Shown here: positions 50,205-62,492 of the stretch, piece after piece
Position numbering within the stretch: position 1 is the first letter of the stretch
Layout: every line of letters starts with the position of its first letter
Assembly: GCA_030762175.1 (NCBI GenBank)
Contig: CM060833.1
Span: forward strand, 73,851,001 to 73,915,000
DNA from: Metallyticus violacea
Taxonomy: Eukaryota; Arthropoda; Insecta; Mantodea; Metallyticidae
DNA: 64,000 bases
Direction of reading: 5' to 3'
The notes under the pieces: model-generated
What the model saw: the letters and a program-made list of their open reading frames with translations, nothing else
Told to the model about the DNA's origin: nothing
Databases searched by the model: none
Position numbers and translations under genes: made by a program

Positions 50205-51881
50205 GTAAGTACTAATGCAAATATACTTGAATTCATAAATCATATATGTGTGTGATAGGGATGACCTAGGAATCTAAACAAAATTGTTTTCTTAAATTTT
50301 AATCATTATCCCTCCTTAAAAGCGTCCAAACTGGCCTGGGGCTTGTCTGCACGAATTTCTAGGCAGACTTAGGCGTAAATATTCGGGCGAGCTCAAAAAG
50401 AGTTTGCCTTTTAAAGATAAACACAAAGGTAGCCTATTGTTTCCCTTAAGGATAAAGGCTACTAACAAGTAGGGGAAGCTCGCTTTTTCCTATCGTGGTA
50501 AACTATTCCACGTTAGTTGTTCGTATGCTGTTTAAGACTCTGACTGATTTGTTTTTTGGTTACTCATTTTCTCACTGCACTAGTTGCTTCTCGAAAATTT
50601 TCCATTTTTCTCTTCCTCTTGCTACTCTTGACCAATCTGGACCTGCATGTTCCTTGAAGAGACCTGTACTTGTTGATAAAGTTACATGATATGATTACAC
50701 TACTTGGCAGGGCTCGGATACCGATGTCATATTTGATCTAAAATATCGAGGCCAATGCTAATACATGCATAAATTATAATCATGGATCTCTGGGTGTAAA
50801 TCAATCAGCTTTAATGTCATTTTTAACTATTTTCCGACTTTCTAGTTTTTAGGTAAAACTATATATTTAATGTTATTTTATTCCATGTTGAAATATTGTT
50901 TACTTCCCCATTTAAGTAAATAATTTATCATTGGACATTACTTAACCCTGAAATAACTGCAGTAGTAGAAAAATGTGTTGAATCTTGCGTATTAAGTTGG
51001 CAACTTTATCTAGAAACTTGCTAGGAAGTGTTACTTAAAACAGTCAGCCACACATTCTGAGAAGCAAAAAGTAAGACGTAAGCAACCAGAGCCTCTCATC
51101 TCACGACCACTGCTGCTTCCTTGTTCTGCTGATGCACACATTACACCAGAGACTACTGGTAGTCTGAAGATCTTAGCAGAATATTTTATGACGATTATTT
51201 CCATGTCATTCTGAGTAGTGTTACTTAACTAATATTTCTCTCTCCAGTTGACAATGAACTAGAGAATAAAACTTCTTGATCCTAGAAGTAGGCCTGTCAT
51301 TGTAAAGTTGTTGTATTTATTTTCAAAATAACAGATTATCGGCTCTTATATATTTTGCTTATTGTCAGCTTCTACAGGTTGAGATCCCGAATCCTAAAGG
51401 CGCATAGTGAGTTCTACTTAGCTTTACCTGACAATAATGTCTCCTACATTAATGTCCCAATGGTGATGACAAGAATGGTTTTGATGTGTTATGTCGTTTA
51501 TTTCCTAGTGACTCATCCAGAAGGCAGCTCCCAATCTTTTACACTCCTCACTTTTACCTTTGGTGGCCTCCAAGTCACAGTTTTAACTATTTTGGTGCAG
51601 AAATGTTCATTTTAGTTTCAGTTCAGTTGCACTCTAAAAATGCCAAAAGTACACATTATCGTTTATACCAAAGATGTATTTTGGGCTGATTGTTTGCCAT
51701 TATTGGGCAAAGTATAAAGAATTAAAGTGGCTGTAGAGAAGCCACATCAAACACGACAAACATATACAACTCTCTAGAATCAGGACAGTTACTATTAATA
51801 TAAATTACAGAAAATGTCACTTCGTCTTTATAAAATTTTAAATAAATGTGTGACGTTCTAATGCTTATTTTTCTCTATGGA
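50205..51881 (+). other. gene B intron 2, first part; no feature recognised
   Basis: AT-rich, with overlapping short open frames around 51.4-51.7 kb that lack family signatures. Confidence 0.5.
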
Positions 51882-52170
51882 GTCGGTCCTGGTGGTCTAG
51901 TGGTAATCATACTTGCCTTGTAGGCCAATTTCGCTGGTTCAATCCGTTCAGGGTCGTTGGATATTTTTGGAGCGTAAAAATCCTTTGTATGGCTTCCTTC
52001 GGAAGGGAAGTAAAGCCATTAGTCCCATGTTGTAGATTTACGGCACGTAAAACCTCAAACCTGAAAGAAGAGGCTTCTGAATAAAACGTATCGACCGTTT
52101 CACGTCCTCATTGAATGGGACGCTGATGACCTGAGATGTTTAAGAGCGTCCGTATGTAAAACTCAAAAAA
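51882..52170 (+). mobile_element. SINE family A, full length
   Basis: Head GTCGGTCCTGGTGGTCTAGT, hairpin GGCTTCCTTCGGAAGGGAAG, tail GTTTAAGAGCGTCCGTATGT. Imperfect flanks TCTATGGA and TCTGTGGA may be a mutated target duplication. Confidence 0.88.
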
Positions 52171-52239
52171 ATTGTCTGTGGAAACCACGCAACGCAAAAC
52201 CGATAGACTTTCTGCAACTCAACACTGGCCAATGAATTC

Positions 52240-54110
52240 CTAGTGAAACGACTTTAAGAAGAAATTATATCCTCCAATGTTATGAAGATACCATAAGGGG
52301 AGTTAGACAAAAGCTATTTGTCTCTATTGATGAAACCAGCGACAATGAAGCCGTTCTGTAGACAAGGTCATTATGGGGACTATGAAAATTAACATTCCGG
52401 GTCAAATGTTTCTGCTGTCCATCAAATTTTGGAGAAGTTAAACATTCAACGTCAACTGTTCCTCTCTCCATGTATGAGGGTAAATCCATAAGTTTCCAGT
52501 CTAACCATTTTCTAAGTATGATAAAGACAAAAACTATATTTCACTTTTCAATATACTTACCCTTTATTGCAATACACTTCTCACATCTTTTAATTTACAT
52601 TTCAATCCCCCCTTCCAAATAAATAGTCCGAAATCTTGTTTGAAAAATGGGCATAAACAGCATCCATCACTTCTTAGCCGCAGTTTTCCTCGAAGATGCT
52701 TCTTGAGTTACGGGGAGAGGAAATAGTCACTGGGAGCTAGATCTGGGCTGCAGGGCCGATGGTTGATCTCCCTAAAGCCACGTTTCTTCACAGCTTCCTT
52801 TGCAACAAGAGCTGTGTGCACAGGCGCGTTGGCTGAAGAATGCGCACACCACTACTCAGCTTTCCTCGCCTCCCTTTTCTCTTTGGTGGAAGCACGTAGT
52901 CTGTGCAGTAGGCCACCATTTACAGTGGTGTTCCTCTCCTTGAAGTCAATGAAGAGTATTCCATCACAGTTCCAAAGATTGTGGCTATGATCTTCTTGGT
53001 TGACTGAGTGACCTTGGCCTTTAGAGGCGGTACTTCGCCAGGTTTACGCCTGCCACTCCATTGATTCTCTTTTGGGCAAGAGATCATAGTAGAGGACCAT
53101 AGTATCATCTCCTGTAACAATGGTTTGCAGAACTTCTCTCTTGTTGCCATGGAAGAGCTCCACAAATGCCTGACAACAGATGACTCGTTGCTGCTTTTGG
53201 ATTGAGGAAAGAAATCTAGGCAACCCATTTTGCCCTAACCTTATTCATGTTTAAATGCTTGTGAATAATTAGAAAAAAAAACTGAAAGGTCCACCCGTGG
53301 TGTTATTTCTGTAACTATGAGCCGCCGGTCTTCCATAATTTTTCCTTGTACAAGTGCGATGTTTTCAGGAATGAGCACCTCCAAGCGCCGACCTGCAGGG
53401 TCTTCATCTTCAATGCTTTCTCTACCAATTTGATAAAGTTCGATCCGTCCTATCACGTAGAATATGAAGGGGACGCTTCCCCATATACACCGTCCAATCA
53501 CTGTTTAATTTCATTTAGAGTAAGTGCTTCTTTTGTGAAGAAATTCATAATAACTCAATACTCTACAATCTCCTACACATAGCCTTCTTTATGCAACAAT
53601 CTCTGAATTGAGCACAGCGGAGCGGAAGTTACAGCTGTAATTATTTACTTAACAGATAAGATATATCACCAGATAAGGGTTTTGTGCAGGCGATAATCCT
53701 TATCGGCGAGGCCGGAAACTTAAGGACCTACCCTCATCTACTGTAGCCCGAGGCAATTCAACACCACAATGTCCTATTGTTTCTCACTGATATCCTAAAA
53801 GCCGCTAAAGCTATAAAGGATTTGTTATAAAAAAAATCTAACTTGCCTTATACGCGCTATGCAGAGGCCTTCTTACAACCGACCAACGTGTGTCTCAAAC
53901 AAAGAAAACCTTTGTTAAAACTCCATCAAGAAGTCTTCATATCAATAGTTGCAGATGTTCCCTGTCAATGGAATCCATTACTGCAGATTGAAGTTCCTGG
54001 ATCGATGTTGGTTTGTATTATTACAACAACTTTCAAGTTTTGAAGACCCTAGATGTTACAGCTATCCAGCGAATTAGAAAGAGCTGTTTTCCGATTATGA
54101 AAAGGAGGTT
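52240..54110 (+). pseudogene. hAT-like transposase pseudogene split by mariner
   Basis: Left of the mariner the plus strand reads LRRNYILQCYEDTIRGVRQK then LFVSIDETSDNEA, followed by remnants of a GP/KIFLL-type block and NHST-like residues. Right of it come PEAIQHHNVLLFLTDILKAA, KAIKDL, and then VADVPCQWNPLLQIEVPG. This order resembles hAT-superfamily transposases, in which an ISIDETTD-like strand carries catalytic Asp and an LLF-x-TDA block follows. Stops and frameshifts make it inactive. Family assignment is from memory of conserved blocks, so moderate. Confidence 0.5.
52474..53737 (-). mobile_element. mariner with both TIRs, inactive
   Basis: A 1264-bp element with TIRs ATGAGGGTAAATCCATAAGT at the left and ATGAGGGTAGGTCCTTAAGT at the right (reverse-complemented); both continue TTTCC. 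The minus strand encodes mariner blocks: RESIEDEDPAGRRLEV and IMEDRRLIVTEI (HTH linker), PKENQWSGRRKPGE, PPLKAKVTQSTKK, MEYSSLTSRRGTP, an SPDLAPSDYFL box (third catalytic Asp, intact in one frame near 52719-52752), and EGGIEM with KRCEKCIAIKGKYIEK at the C-terminus. Frameshifts and stops disrupt it. It sits within a hAT-like sequence that resumes on the other side. The expected TA duplication is not perfect: TA at left, TC at right. Confidence 0.88.
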
Positions 54111-55290
54111 AAGGTCGCAGATTTAATATGAAATTTTGACTTTCTACCCTCTAAATTGAGAAACTTTAAGAAATTGATATAAAAATGGAAACTTCCATGG
54201 TTTTGTTCAAAAAAGTATCAAGTTGCTCTTGTAATTGACGTGTGTGGTGAAGGTGATGAAATGGTGAAAAATAAAATTCGCGGTACCGCTTGATTTCTGA
54301 AGTGCTAATTGGGGAACATTTCAATATATCGAAAAAAACTTACATTTGGTGACATCACATTTTAATTGTTATACGGAACAGTAGTAAGTTTCGATTGAAA
54401 GGAGCCTTTCAACACAAGAATACCCTTGCCGATAATCCACGTTTCTTTAGTTTTGAGGACCTGCGTATGTACACTGTAATGCACTGCAATGTAGAATTAC
54501 ATGGCTACGTTTTTAAACACAAGCAGTGCAAATTTTCAGTTTTTTTGTTTGTTTTTTGTAAGTGAATTTTAAAATCGTGTTTTTAATAAGTTGCCAATTT
54601 AATTATGAAATATTGACATTTGCTAACTTACATTATATTTGTGATTAGAAAATTTAGACATTTTGAAATGTTTATATCTTTATTCATAATTTTAAGGTCA
54701 ATTTATACATCATTTTAGGGTATTTTAGGCCTTCAACATCCGAGCTCTGCCACTTGGTTAAGGTATTCTACTCTTCAGTTTGAGAATCGGGTGAGTGAAT
54801 CTGGATGCTGGAGTTAGTGCATCGCTTTTGGTTAACAAATGTAAAAATGTAGTGGGGGAGTAATCGGCGAAGTCTTCCTGGAGGAAAAGCTTGGAATTAT
54901 CAATTAGAAGGATGAAGACATAAAGGAGCGACAACTTGTAAGGCTAGACACGAAAGAGCGTGTTAGGAAGGATTGCCACGTGCATAATATTGGTGTGTCC
55001 TGACAGGTGAAAATGAACAGGGCCGTAATTAATGGGAAGTTATAAGGAATGCAATGAGATTAGTTGAGATAATGGAAGGCTGATAAGGTGATCAAAAAGT
55101 CTCGAAATGCAATACCACCTGTGCATAAGAGAAATACTAAAGACAAGAAAGAAAAAACGTAGCGTAGTTTTGGCTCAGGAGAATTCAGAGTTAACGTTAT
55201 AGTACGGTCAAAAATGAGTCATTGTGTTGGTGGAATGACAAATTTAGTCTAATTGTTCGTGTATATATACACACACACGAACTTTACTTA
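54111..55290 (+). other. gene B intron 2, AT-rich part
   Basis: No gene or family repeat recognised. Confidence 0.5.
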
Positions 55291-56058
55291 TATACGAGGG
55301 CCATCCAGAAAGTAAGTCCCAATCGCGCCTGGAGATGGAACCACTTGTCGGATAGGAATGCTCATGCGCAGGAGTAGAGAGGAAGTATGTGGGAATAATG
55401 CAGTAAAATTTCAGCCTTGTGACGGCCGTGGTTACCGCGCTGTGCTAGGAGAAAATGGCTGCTCTGATGTTGTCTCCCATCAACTGCGAGGTTCGTGCAG
55501 TCATCCGAGGTTTGCTCGCTCAAAAGCAAAGTCCAGCAGAGATCCATCGCCTATTGTGTCAAGTGTATGCACACGACATTATGGTAAGACGATGGTGCAG
55601 GCAGTTCACTGAAGGACGAACCAATATTCACGACGACGACCGTAGTGGCCGACCGTCCCTGGTGACGGCAGAAGTATTGGAAAGTGTGCGGCCAAGCAAC
55701 TGAGCAGAACCGGCGCTTCACAATTTCAGAACTCTCTTGTCAATTCCCCAGATGTCTCGCTCCCTTGTGCACGAAATTGTCTCCCGGAAGCTTGACACAA
55801 TTGGCGATGGATCTCTGCTGGACTTTGCTTTTGAGCGTGCAAACCTCGGATGACTGCACGAACCTCGCAGTTGGCGGGAGAGAATATCAGAGCACCCATT
55901 TTCTCCTAGCACAGCGCGGTAACCACGGCCATCACAAGGCTGAAATTTTACTGCATTATTACCACATACTTCCTCTCTATTTCTGCGCATGCGCATTCCT
56001 ATCCGACTAGCGGTGCCATCTCTAGGCGCGATTGGGACTTCCTTCTGCCGTAATATAT
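55291..56058 (+). mobile_element. fold-back element built from a mariner 5' end
   Basis: Arms at 55291-55563 and 55791-56058 are near-identical inverted copies (AAGTCCCAATCGCGCC through CAGCAGAGATCCATCGCC to TTGTGTCAAG). The left arm contains the mariner start codon and HTH start: CEVRAVIRGLLAQKQSPAEI then HRLLCQVY. The 227-base centre continues WCRQFTEGR, DDDRSGRPSLVTAEV and, in another frame, NRRFTISELS. So the transposase stops after its DNA-binding region. The right arm is not the normal mariner 3' end but a second, inverted copy of the 5' end, including the first 40 or so codons. Both outer ends lie next to ACTTATATA. Confidence 0.85.
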
Positions 56059-56935
56059 AAGTAGTTTTAAACCTGCGAGTAAGGTTTAAAACTAATTCAT
56101 TTATAGAAATGTATAAACCTGTTTGAGGCCTATTATTTCATTTCATAGGAATAGGCGATGATGTTTCACATCGGAAATGGATAAAATTTAATGCAAAGAT
56201 GATTAAGATTTGAATTTTTGTGGAAATGTTCGATTGTAGTTCGATAATGAATGCCATAAATTTACTGGAAGAGTTACGTTTAGCCTAAAAAGATATTGTT
56301 GTATAAAGCGTAATAAGATGTCAGGTTACTTTGTGTATGCATTTGGAGAAAGAAATCTAAATGTGCAAATTAAAGGCATTGCAGAAAGAACGAGGAAAAT
56401 TTTAGTATGCGTTTCTAATGCCATGGAACTGAACGGGTAATTGGAAAGAAGTGGGGTAAACGGTAAAGAAATTCCTCCACTAAAAAACGAGGAAAGGGAC
56501 TAATATTCCTTGAGACCGAAAATAATAAGAGAATACGAAGGAGATGCTAGAGACCTGAGTAAGGAGATAAAATACTGTGCTGAAGTACAAGGAGGAGACG
56601 AATGATATTTTGTTAGGAACGAAAGAGTCATAATGAAGAGAAAAAACAGATTGTGACAAAGCAGCAGTAATTAATGGATAAAATTAAAAGCAACGCTCAA
56701 CAGATTTACGAGAGATTTTCATCATTAAAAGGAACTGATTGCGAATATGAGAATAGTCTGTGTGAATCAGAAGGAAAAGGGCGTATTTGCGGTGTATCAG
56801 GAACGACTTGATGAGAGAGGTGGAGGCATAACTTCGTAAAGAAATGTCTGATTGGGAGAACAGGTGTTGCTTCTAGTTCTTCTTCCTTATCTTACACTGT
56901 TCATCTAAATTTTGCAATTATTCTTCCTCTAATTC
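56059..56935 (+). other. gene B intron 2, no feature recognised
   Basis: Purine-rich sequence (many GAAAG and GGAG runs) without open frames of note. Confidence 0.45.
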
Positions 56936-57186
56936 ATCACAGATTACCCCAAGATCGCGGGTTCGAACCCGGCCAGGACCGGGCGTAAAATCCTAAGTAT
57001 AGCTTCCTTCGGAAGGGAAGTAAAGCCGTGGGTCCCGTGTCGTACATTTATGGCACGAAAAAGAACCTCAAGCCTGAAAGAGAGGCCTCTGAGCAAAATT
57101 TGTCGGCCGTTTCACGCCCTGAATTGAATGGGACGCTTGATGACCTGAGCGTCCATAAATAAATTAATCAAAAAAAATCACAGATT
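56936..57186 (+). mobile_element. SINE family A, 5'-truncated, exact target duplication
   Basis: ATCACAGATT at 56936-56945 recurs at 57177-57186. The SINE begins at CCCCAAGATCGCGGGTTCGA, so the A box is missing while the B box and everything 3' remain. The sequence is very close to the family consensus, hence likely young. Confidence 0.92.
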
Positions 57187-57710
57187 CATCTTATAAAAAA
57201 CACACACACAACTATCGTATTACTATAACTTTCCATTTACATTACAAACTATACATTTAAGTTTATGATGCATTTAGGCGCCTATATCGTTATTTCATTT
57301 TTCTATTGAAGTGGGGGGGAAGCTGGACAATGAACGGTGCGAAAATAAATGGAAACGGCATTATATCATATATTACCATAAGAATAATACCGGTCGATTT
57401 ATACCAAAAATAATAAATTAAAAAAAAATATTCGATGCAATAACTAACGAAATGCAATACATTTATGGTTTGAAACAGAAAGTTTTTATGTTAAAGAGTA
57501 ACTGACTTTTTGATTCGAAATGTGTAACAATTCCTATAATTCTTTAATGTTATATCAATAATTATTGCCACAATACAAAGGAAGTTTCGAAATAATTCAT
57601 AATTCAGATGCTACAAAATAATGATATTCCCTCCACTTAGTTAATAAAAATGACAGCCTTCTTGCAATGATCCACTACATCTTATCATCCAGCGCAATAT
57701 CTCATTTATT

Positions 57711-57904
57711 TTTTCCGTTGAATCTCCCAAATTTCCGTACCAAAGCGCAGGAACAGGATCTCATTAGCACAAAGTTTTTGCGTAAAACCACAACACCCTT
57801 TCACTTATCTACTATCTTTTCCGTTCGGTTCTCCCAGGAAATCGCATTTCCGGTTGCCAAAACACAGGACCCGGATGTTATTAGCACCCAAACCGCAGCT
57901 TCCG
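57711..57904 (+). repeat. diverged tandem repeat, period about 118 bp
   Basis: Two units share TTCCGTT, TCTCCCA, ATTTCCG, CCAAA, CAGGA-C-GGAT and ATTAGCAC in order (57711-57783 and 57828-57904). A decayed third unit may follow at about 57915. An 81-codon open frame runs across both units, but there is no other sign of a gene. Confidence 0.6.
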
Positions 57905-60069
57905 TTTTCTAATCAACTGGTTTTTCTTTGGAGTTTTCCCAGTAAAATATTTTCGCGTACTAATATTACAGCATTCTACTTGGAAAGGCTATAGACTTTC
58001 TTCTCCAGTCGAAAGACGAAATACGTCAGTATTTCAACGTAGCTGCTGCCGTTCATTGATGCACCCCTTACTGAGCTGAAGCCCATGAAATTACCGTCAT
58101 TTAATCTCTTTGGTATTTACTTTTGTGCATCATCCTGAGTATTTACAGCAATTTCTGCTGCTATGTCATACTTACATACTAAAATGCTATGAGGCACTCA
58201 GGGAGGGACAAATCGTACTTATACACAAATATTTATGCTTTCTAATATAATGTATGATCGCATTGTATTAAATCCAAAACTAATTTTATGTTTAAACTTT
58301 ATTGGTCAGTTATTTATCTTAATACACTGACGAAAAAAATTATAATAGACACAGAAGAGAAAGTATTATCATTTAGATACTTAGAAACTATTAGATATAA
58401 ACAAACAAATCTAGGAACTTAAAAGCATATTTTCCAGCTTAATTTTAAATACTGATATTCATAAGATCACTGGATAAAGAATTTCAGATCCGAAATAAGA
58501 AATTAGGAGGGATGAAAGGAGAGCTTGAAAAAAGAAGAAGGAGAAGAAGAAGAAACCGAGAGAGTAATGCTTAACTTGAAGTAGAATAATTGAGAGAAAA
58601 CGTAATTCTCTCTCAATCCATCAGAGTTGTCCATAATGGGAGTATGAAGGATGGCCTTAAACTGATAAAATCATAATAATTTACATCACTTCTTAAAGAT
58701 CTATGCCTGCAATAATGGTTTTTCTTTTACTAAGAACGTTTACTTAATAATTATATAATGTCCCATGAAGCGCATTACACAGGGGTGTTACATTTATTTT
58801 ATTCACCCAAATATCTTATTATGTAACAAAACCTTTGTTTGAAACAAGCTTTAATTTGACGCACCCGAAAAAAAAAATATTTTGGTTGGGCAAAATAAAT
58901 GGGACACTCTGTACCATAGTGTGGGAATATTCATTTTAGAAAGTTGTCGGAATCAACCAATAGCTATATTCCAAAATTGAACGAATTGGAGCGAGTCTGT
59001 ATAATAATAGATATCAAGGAATGACCAATAAGGCAGCTAGAACCGAACCGAGCTCAATAATATTTTAGGATTTATATTTCGCGTGGGAGGAGCCTAACAA
59101 TACAATAAACAGTGAGTCTAGTATAAGGTAGAGAGTAAGACGAGGAGTGAGTCAATTGTCAATTGTCAGTGGTTAGTCATCAGTTACCAGCTGCGATTGG
59201 AATCAGAGATTAAGCGGAAGGAATAGTCAGTTGCTAGTTGGAATCAATGGACATGAGAATAGAGAATCAGAATCAAAGTGCGCGAAGTCTGTAGAAAATT
59301 AATAATCAGTAGTCAGTTAAAGTGGTAGGCAATTGTGAACCAATAAGCATCATCTAGAAATCGACGGAGATCTTAGAAATATATTCAAGCCAATACGGAC
59401 CGTCAGATATACTTATGACAATGAATAAATAATGGCAAATGGGAGTTTTCGTGTTTCTGTGTAGCTTGCTGAATAGCTGCCCTTCCCACTGACTCAAACG
59501 AGTCACACAATTCCAAAAAATTCCCTGAGGTACAATATTCCTAATCCAGAAGCAAAGGGGCATCCGAATAACTAATTAAATTAATTAATTTAATTTCACT
59601 TAATTTCCTCCTCCTCTCCTAAACAACGACCACATCCCAAATGAGGCCCCAAACATCTTCTCAAAAGTCATTAACACGATTAGGCCGGCAAATTGGTGTA
59701 TCTGTCGGCAGTGCGTATAAAGGCACTCAACTCCTTTTGTCTCCATTTATACAAAATTACTGCTGTACCTGTAATAAGTCCATGGATACGCTGAAACAAA
59801 ACATCCGAAGGACAGTTTACAATATTCGAGATGAAAGATTACGGCAAATGTTTCAAAATCTTTTCAAAAGGATTTAAACACCAAAAGACAGGCACTTCCA
59901 GCATCTCCTATGATGCTGAGCAGATTATTAATTACTTTTTACTACTAATAAATAACGAAAGAAACAAAAATTGCGCACTTTTGAGTTCCGACTGCGTGAT
60001 ATTCTTTTCCTAGGCATTTATGCAGTGACTTACCAAAATCAGCTTTGGACTATGTAGCGAATGAGGAAC

Positions 60070-60104
<35 letters not shown>

Positions 60105-61480
60105 GGGGGGGGGGCATGGAAAGAAACTGGTAATAGAGCTTAATTAGAGGAATGAAAAGGTCTAAATGTTGTTTTCTCCAGCTCTTAGAGTTTTCAGAAA
60201 ATAAATATTTTATCTTGAAACATATGGCAACGCTACTTGAGTTCTGAATGGTTAACTTATACATTTAGAATACACTAATTGAGGCGGTAACATCAAACAA
60301 GTTCGTGTGTATGGACACTTTTATTGCAGACAGAACATTAGCTGTGATTTGAGCTTGTGAGTCAAGGACACAAGAATATATGTGTTATGTTGATGACAAG
60401 CGCTGCCAATGTCCTTATTTCAGTCACATGGTATCATGTTAAATATTGGAGGAAATTGCATCTGGAAGTAACACAAATAAAAGGAGGGGATATGTAAGAA
60501 TTCATTTGAAGTGTGAAGAAAAATATTCAAGAGCAGATAATAGTAAATGTTATATGTCAACGAAAGGAGATGTGATTAAAGAAAGATGTTTTGTTTCATT
60601 AATTCCTGTTTCAAGATGTTCAGTTGGAATACAAAACGACTGACCCACAGAAATGCACATTCTTTTTCGAGTGCAGAAGTACAACATTAATAGGGATATA
60701 ATGAAAATGTTACTCCAAAGTCTGTCTGCTATAGACAAATAAAGTCAAAAGAGAAAGATGAAGGAATCTTTTTAAAGTAAATGGGCAAAAAAGTTGAGAA
60801 TTCTCTAGGATAACAAGAAGTTCCGTGAGGAAAAATAAACATGAAGATGAGATGGAAAATTAATTGTATGTCATATGGACGAAAAATAGTTTTCAGCTTC
60901 CCATTGACAGGAAAAAAAACTGCAATAAAGTTGTCTAATTCTTTTTTCCTCAATCTTTTTCATTTATTGAAATAATTTCAGTTTATGTTTATATTCTTTA
61001 AAATGTGTGTTAATATTTGGAAATGGAATAAAGAAAATCACTATTCATGCTGTTTTACAGTTAACGAACTATTGATTGATTATATTTTTTATTTTCTTGC
61101 TGAAATAATTTATATTTCGCTTTGCCTTATTAAGAAAAAGAAAACCGTATGTTGCATAAAAAGGGAACAGAAAAAAACTTAAAGCACTGCCATTTGTTGA
61201 TGATTATGGCTGTAAAGATTCATACACACTTTAATATTTTTCAAATTATAATTTAAATTTGAACACATCTCGTAAACTCTACACTAAAGAATAATGACCC
61301 TGCCAAGTCAGTTCTCCCCAGGTCATAATTGAGGCTGGAGCAGTTATTCTGCGATTTGTCACCGCTTTCCTACCCACAGCTTTGCACTGTGAACCTTGGC
61401 CCTGACTGACCCATCCTCGCTAATCTTGAATGAAGTATTCGTGACAATGCATTAATTCTCAAAGGAATGTTAAAATCATC
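57905..61480 (+). other. gene B intron 2, AT-rich part
   Basis: No gene recognised. Holds a compound TA/TG/G repeat at 60069-60114 and several domain-free open frames. Confidence 0.5.
60069..60114. repeat. compound (TA)n(TG)n(G)n microsatellite
   Basis: About ten TA units, about eight TG units, then a run of G. Confidence 0.95.
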
Positions 61481-61489
61481 CTAATAGTA

Positions 61490-61960
61490 GAATACAGGAT
61501 GATTCATAAGTAAGTGTAAATACTTTCTGAGAGTAATATAAATGTAATAATAAAAATACCCCGAAAACATGATTTTAGAAATTATTTAATTCATAACTAT
61601 GGAGCGACAACAAAATAAAAAAACGTTCTCAAAATACATTTTTCAAAACTGTATTCAAAGTGGTTATGAATTTGTACACAAAGACATGACTATCGTCTTA
61701 ATGATTTATGTCAGTTCGTGGTATTTGGTACTACACATCTCGCTGCTCCCGATACAATGCAGCCTACCAACTACTTACACATAAGGTTCGTTTGGTCCTC
61801 CTCAGCTGAAAGCAAGCCGCACGTTATGTCAGTCGTTAGCTTTGTCAATGGACAGGCTCACGTCGCAGTTCCTCTCCCACAACTTTAATCAATACCTGCA
61901 TGCACACTTTATTAGTTTTATTGCACAATTAGCACCATGCTTTGAAGATTGATATATGGA
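61490..61960 (+). other. possible transposon end with exon-like segment
   Basis: ACAGGATGATTCATAAGTAA at 61495 resembles the terminus of an insect DNA transposon, but no inverted partner was found. The part at 61807-61925 follows a good acceptor (GTCCTCCTCAG) and is homologous to 22251-22368. One frame reads LKASRTLCQSLALSMDRLTS then QFLSHNFNQY; another reads ESKPHVMSVVSFVNGQAHVA then VPLPQL and stops, at the same place as the stop in the other copy. Neither frame fits the splice phase of gene B. Confidence 0.4.
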
Positions 61961-62364
61961 CTATAAAGTCATAAACTACTAATTGATGTAATTTAAAATT
62001 TGTTATATACGTATTTATATTAATTTAGGCTTTTTTCGCATTTTAGAAGGCATTTAATATACTTATATATCTTTAATAATGCACAATATTAAAGAATATA
62101 ATTTATTCAAAGTGTGAAAAATGTCGATATTTAATTTATTTGTAATAATATACATATTACTATTATAATCCGTAAGATTATTTTATCAATTTAAAATATA
62201 AACATTTAGACTATTCATTTCAGATAAACTCTTCTCATACTCTATTCCATAATTAAATTTTTAAATACAGTGCATCCCATTCAACCATCTGCCAGCGATA
62301 TTGCCGGGAAATTTTCTCTCGACAACCGACCGGCTATTTCATACATGGCTAAGAGGTGATTGAG

Positions 62365-62460
62365 CAAGCGGGACGACTTAAGCGGTAACGCTTGAGACTC
62401 CCATTTAAGAGTTCCCAGGTTTAACTCCTGTTAGGCCGGCATCCTGATCTGTATTTGTTG

Positions 62461-62492
<32 letters not shown>

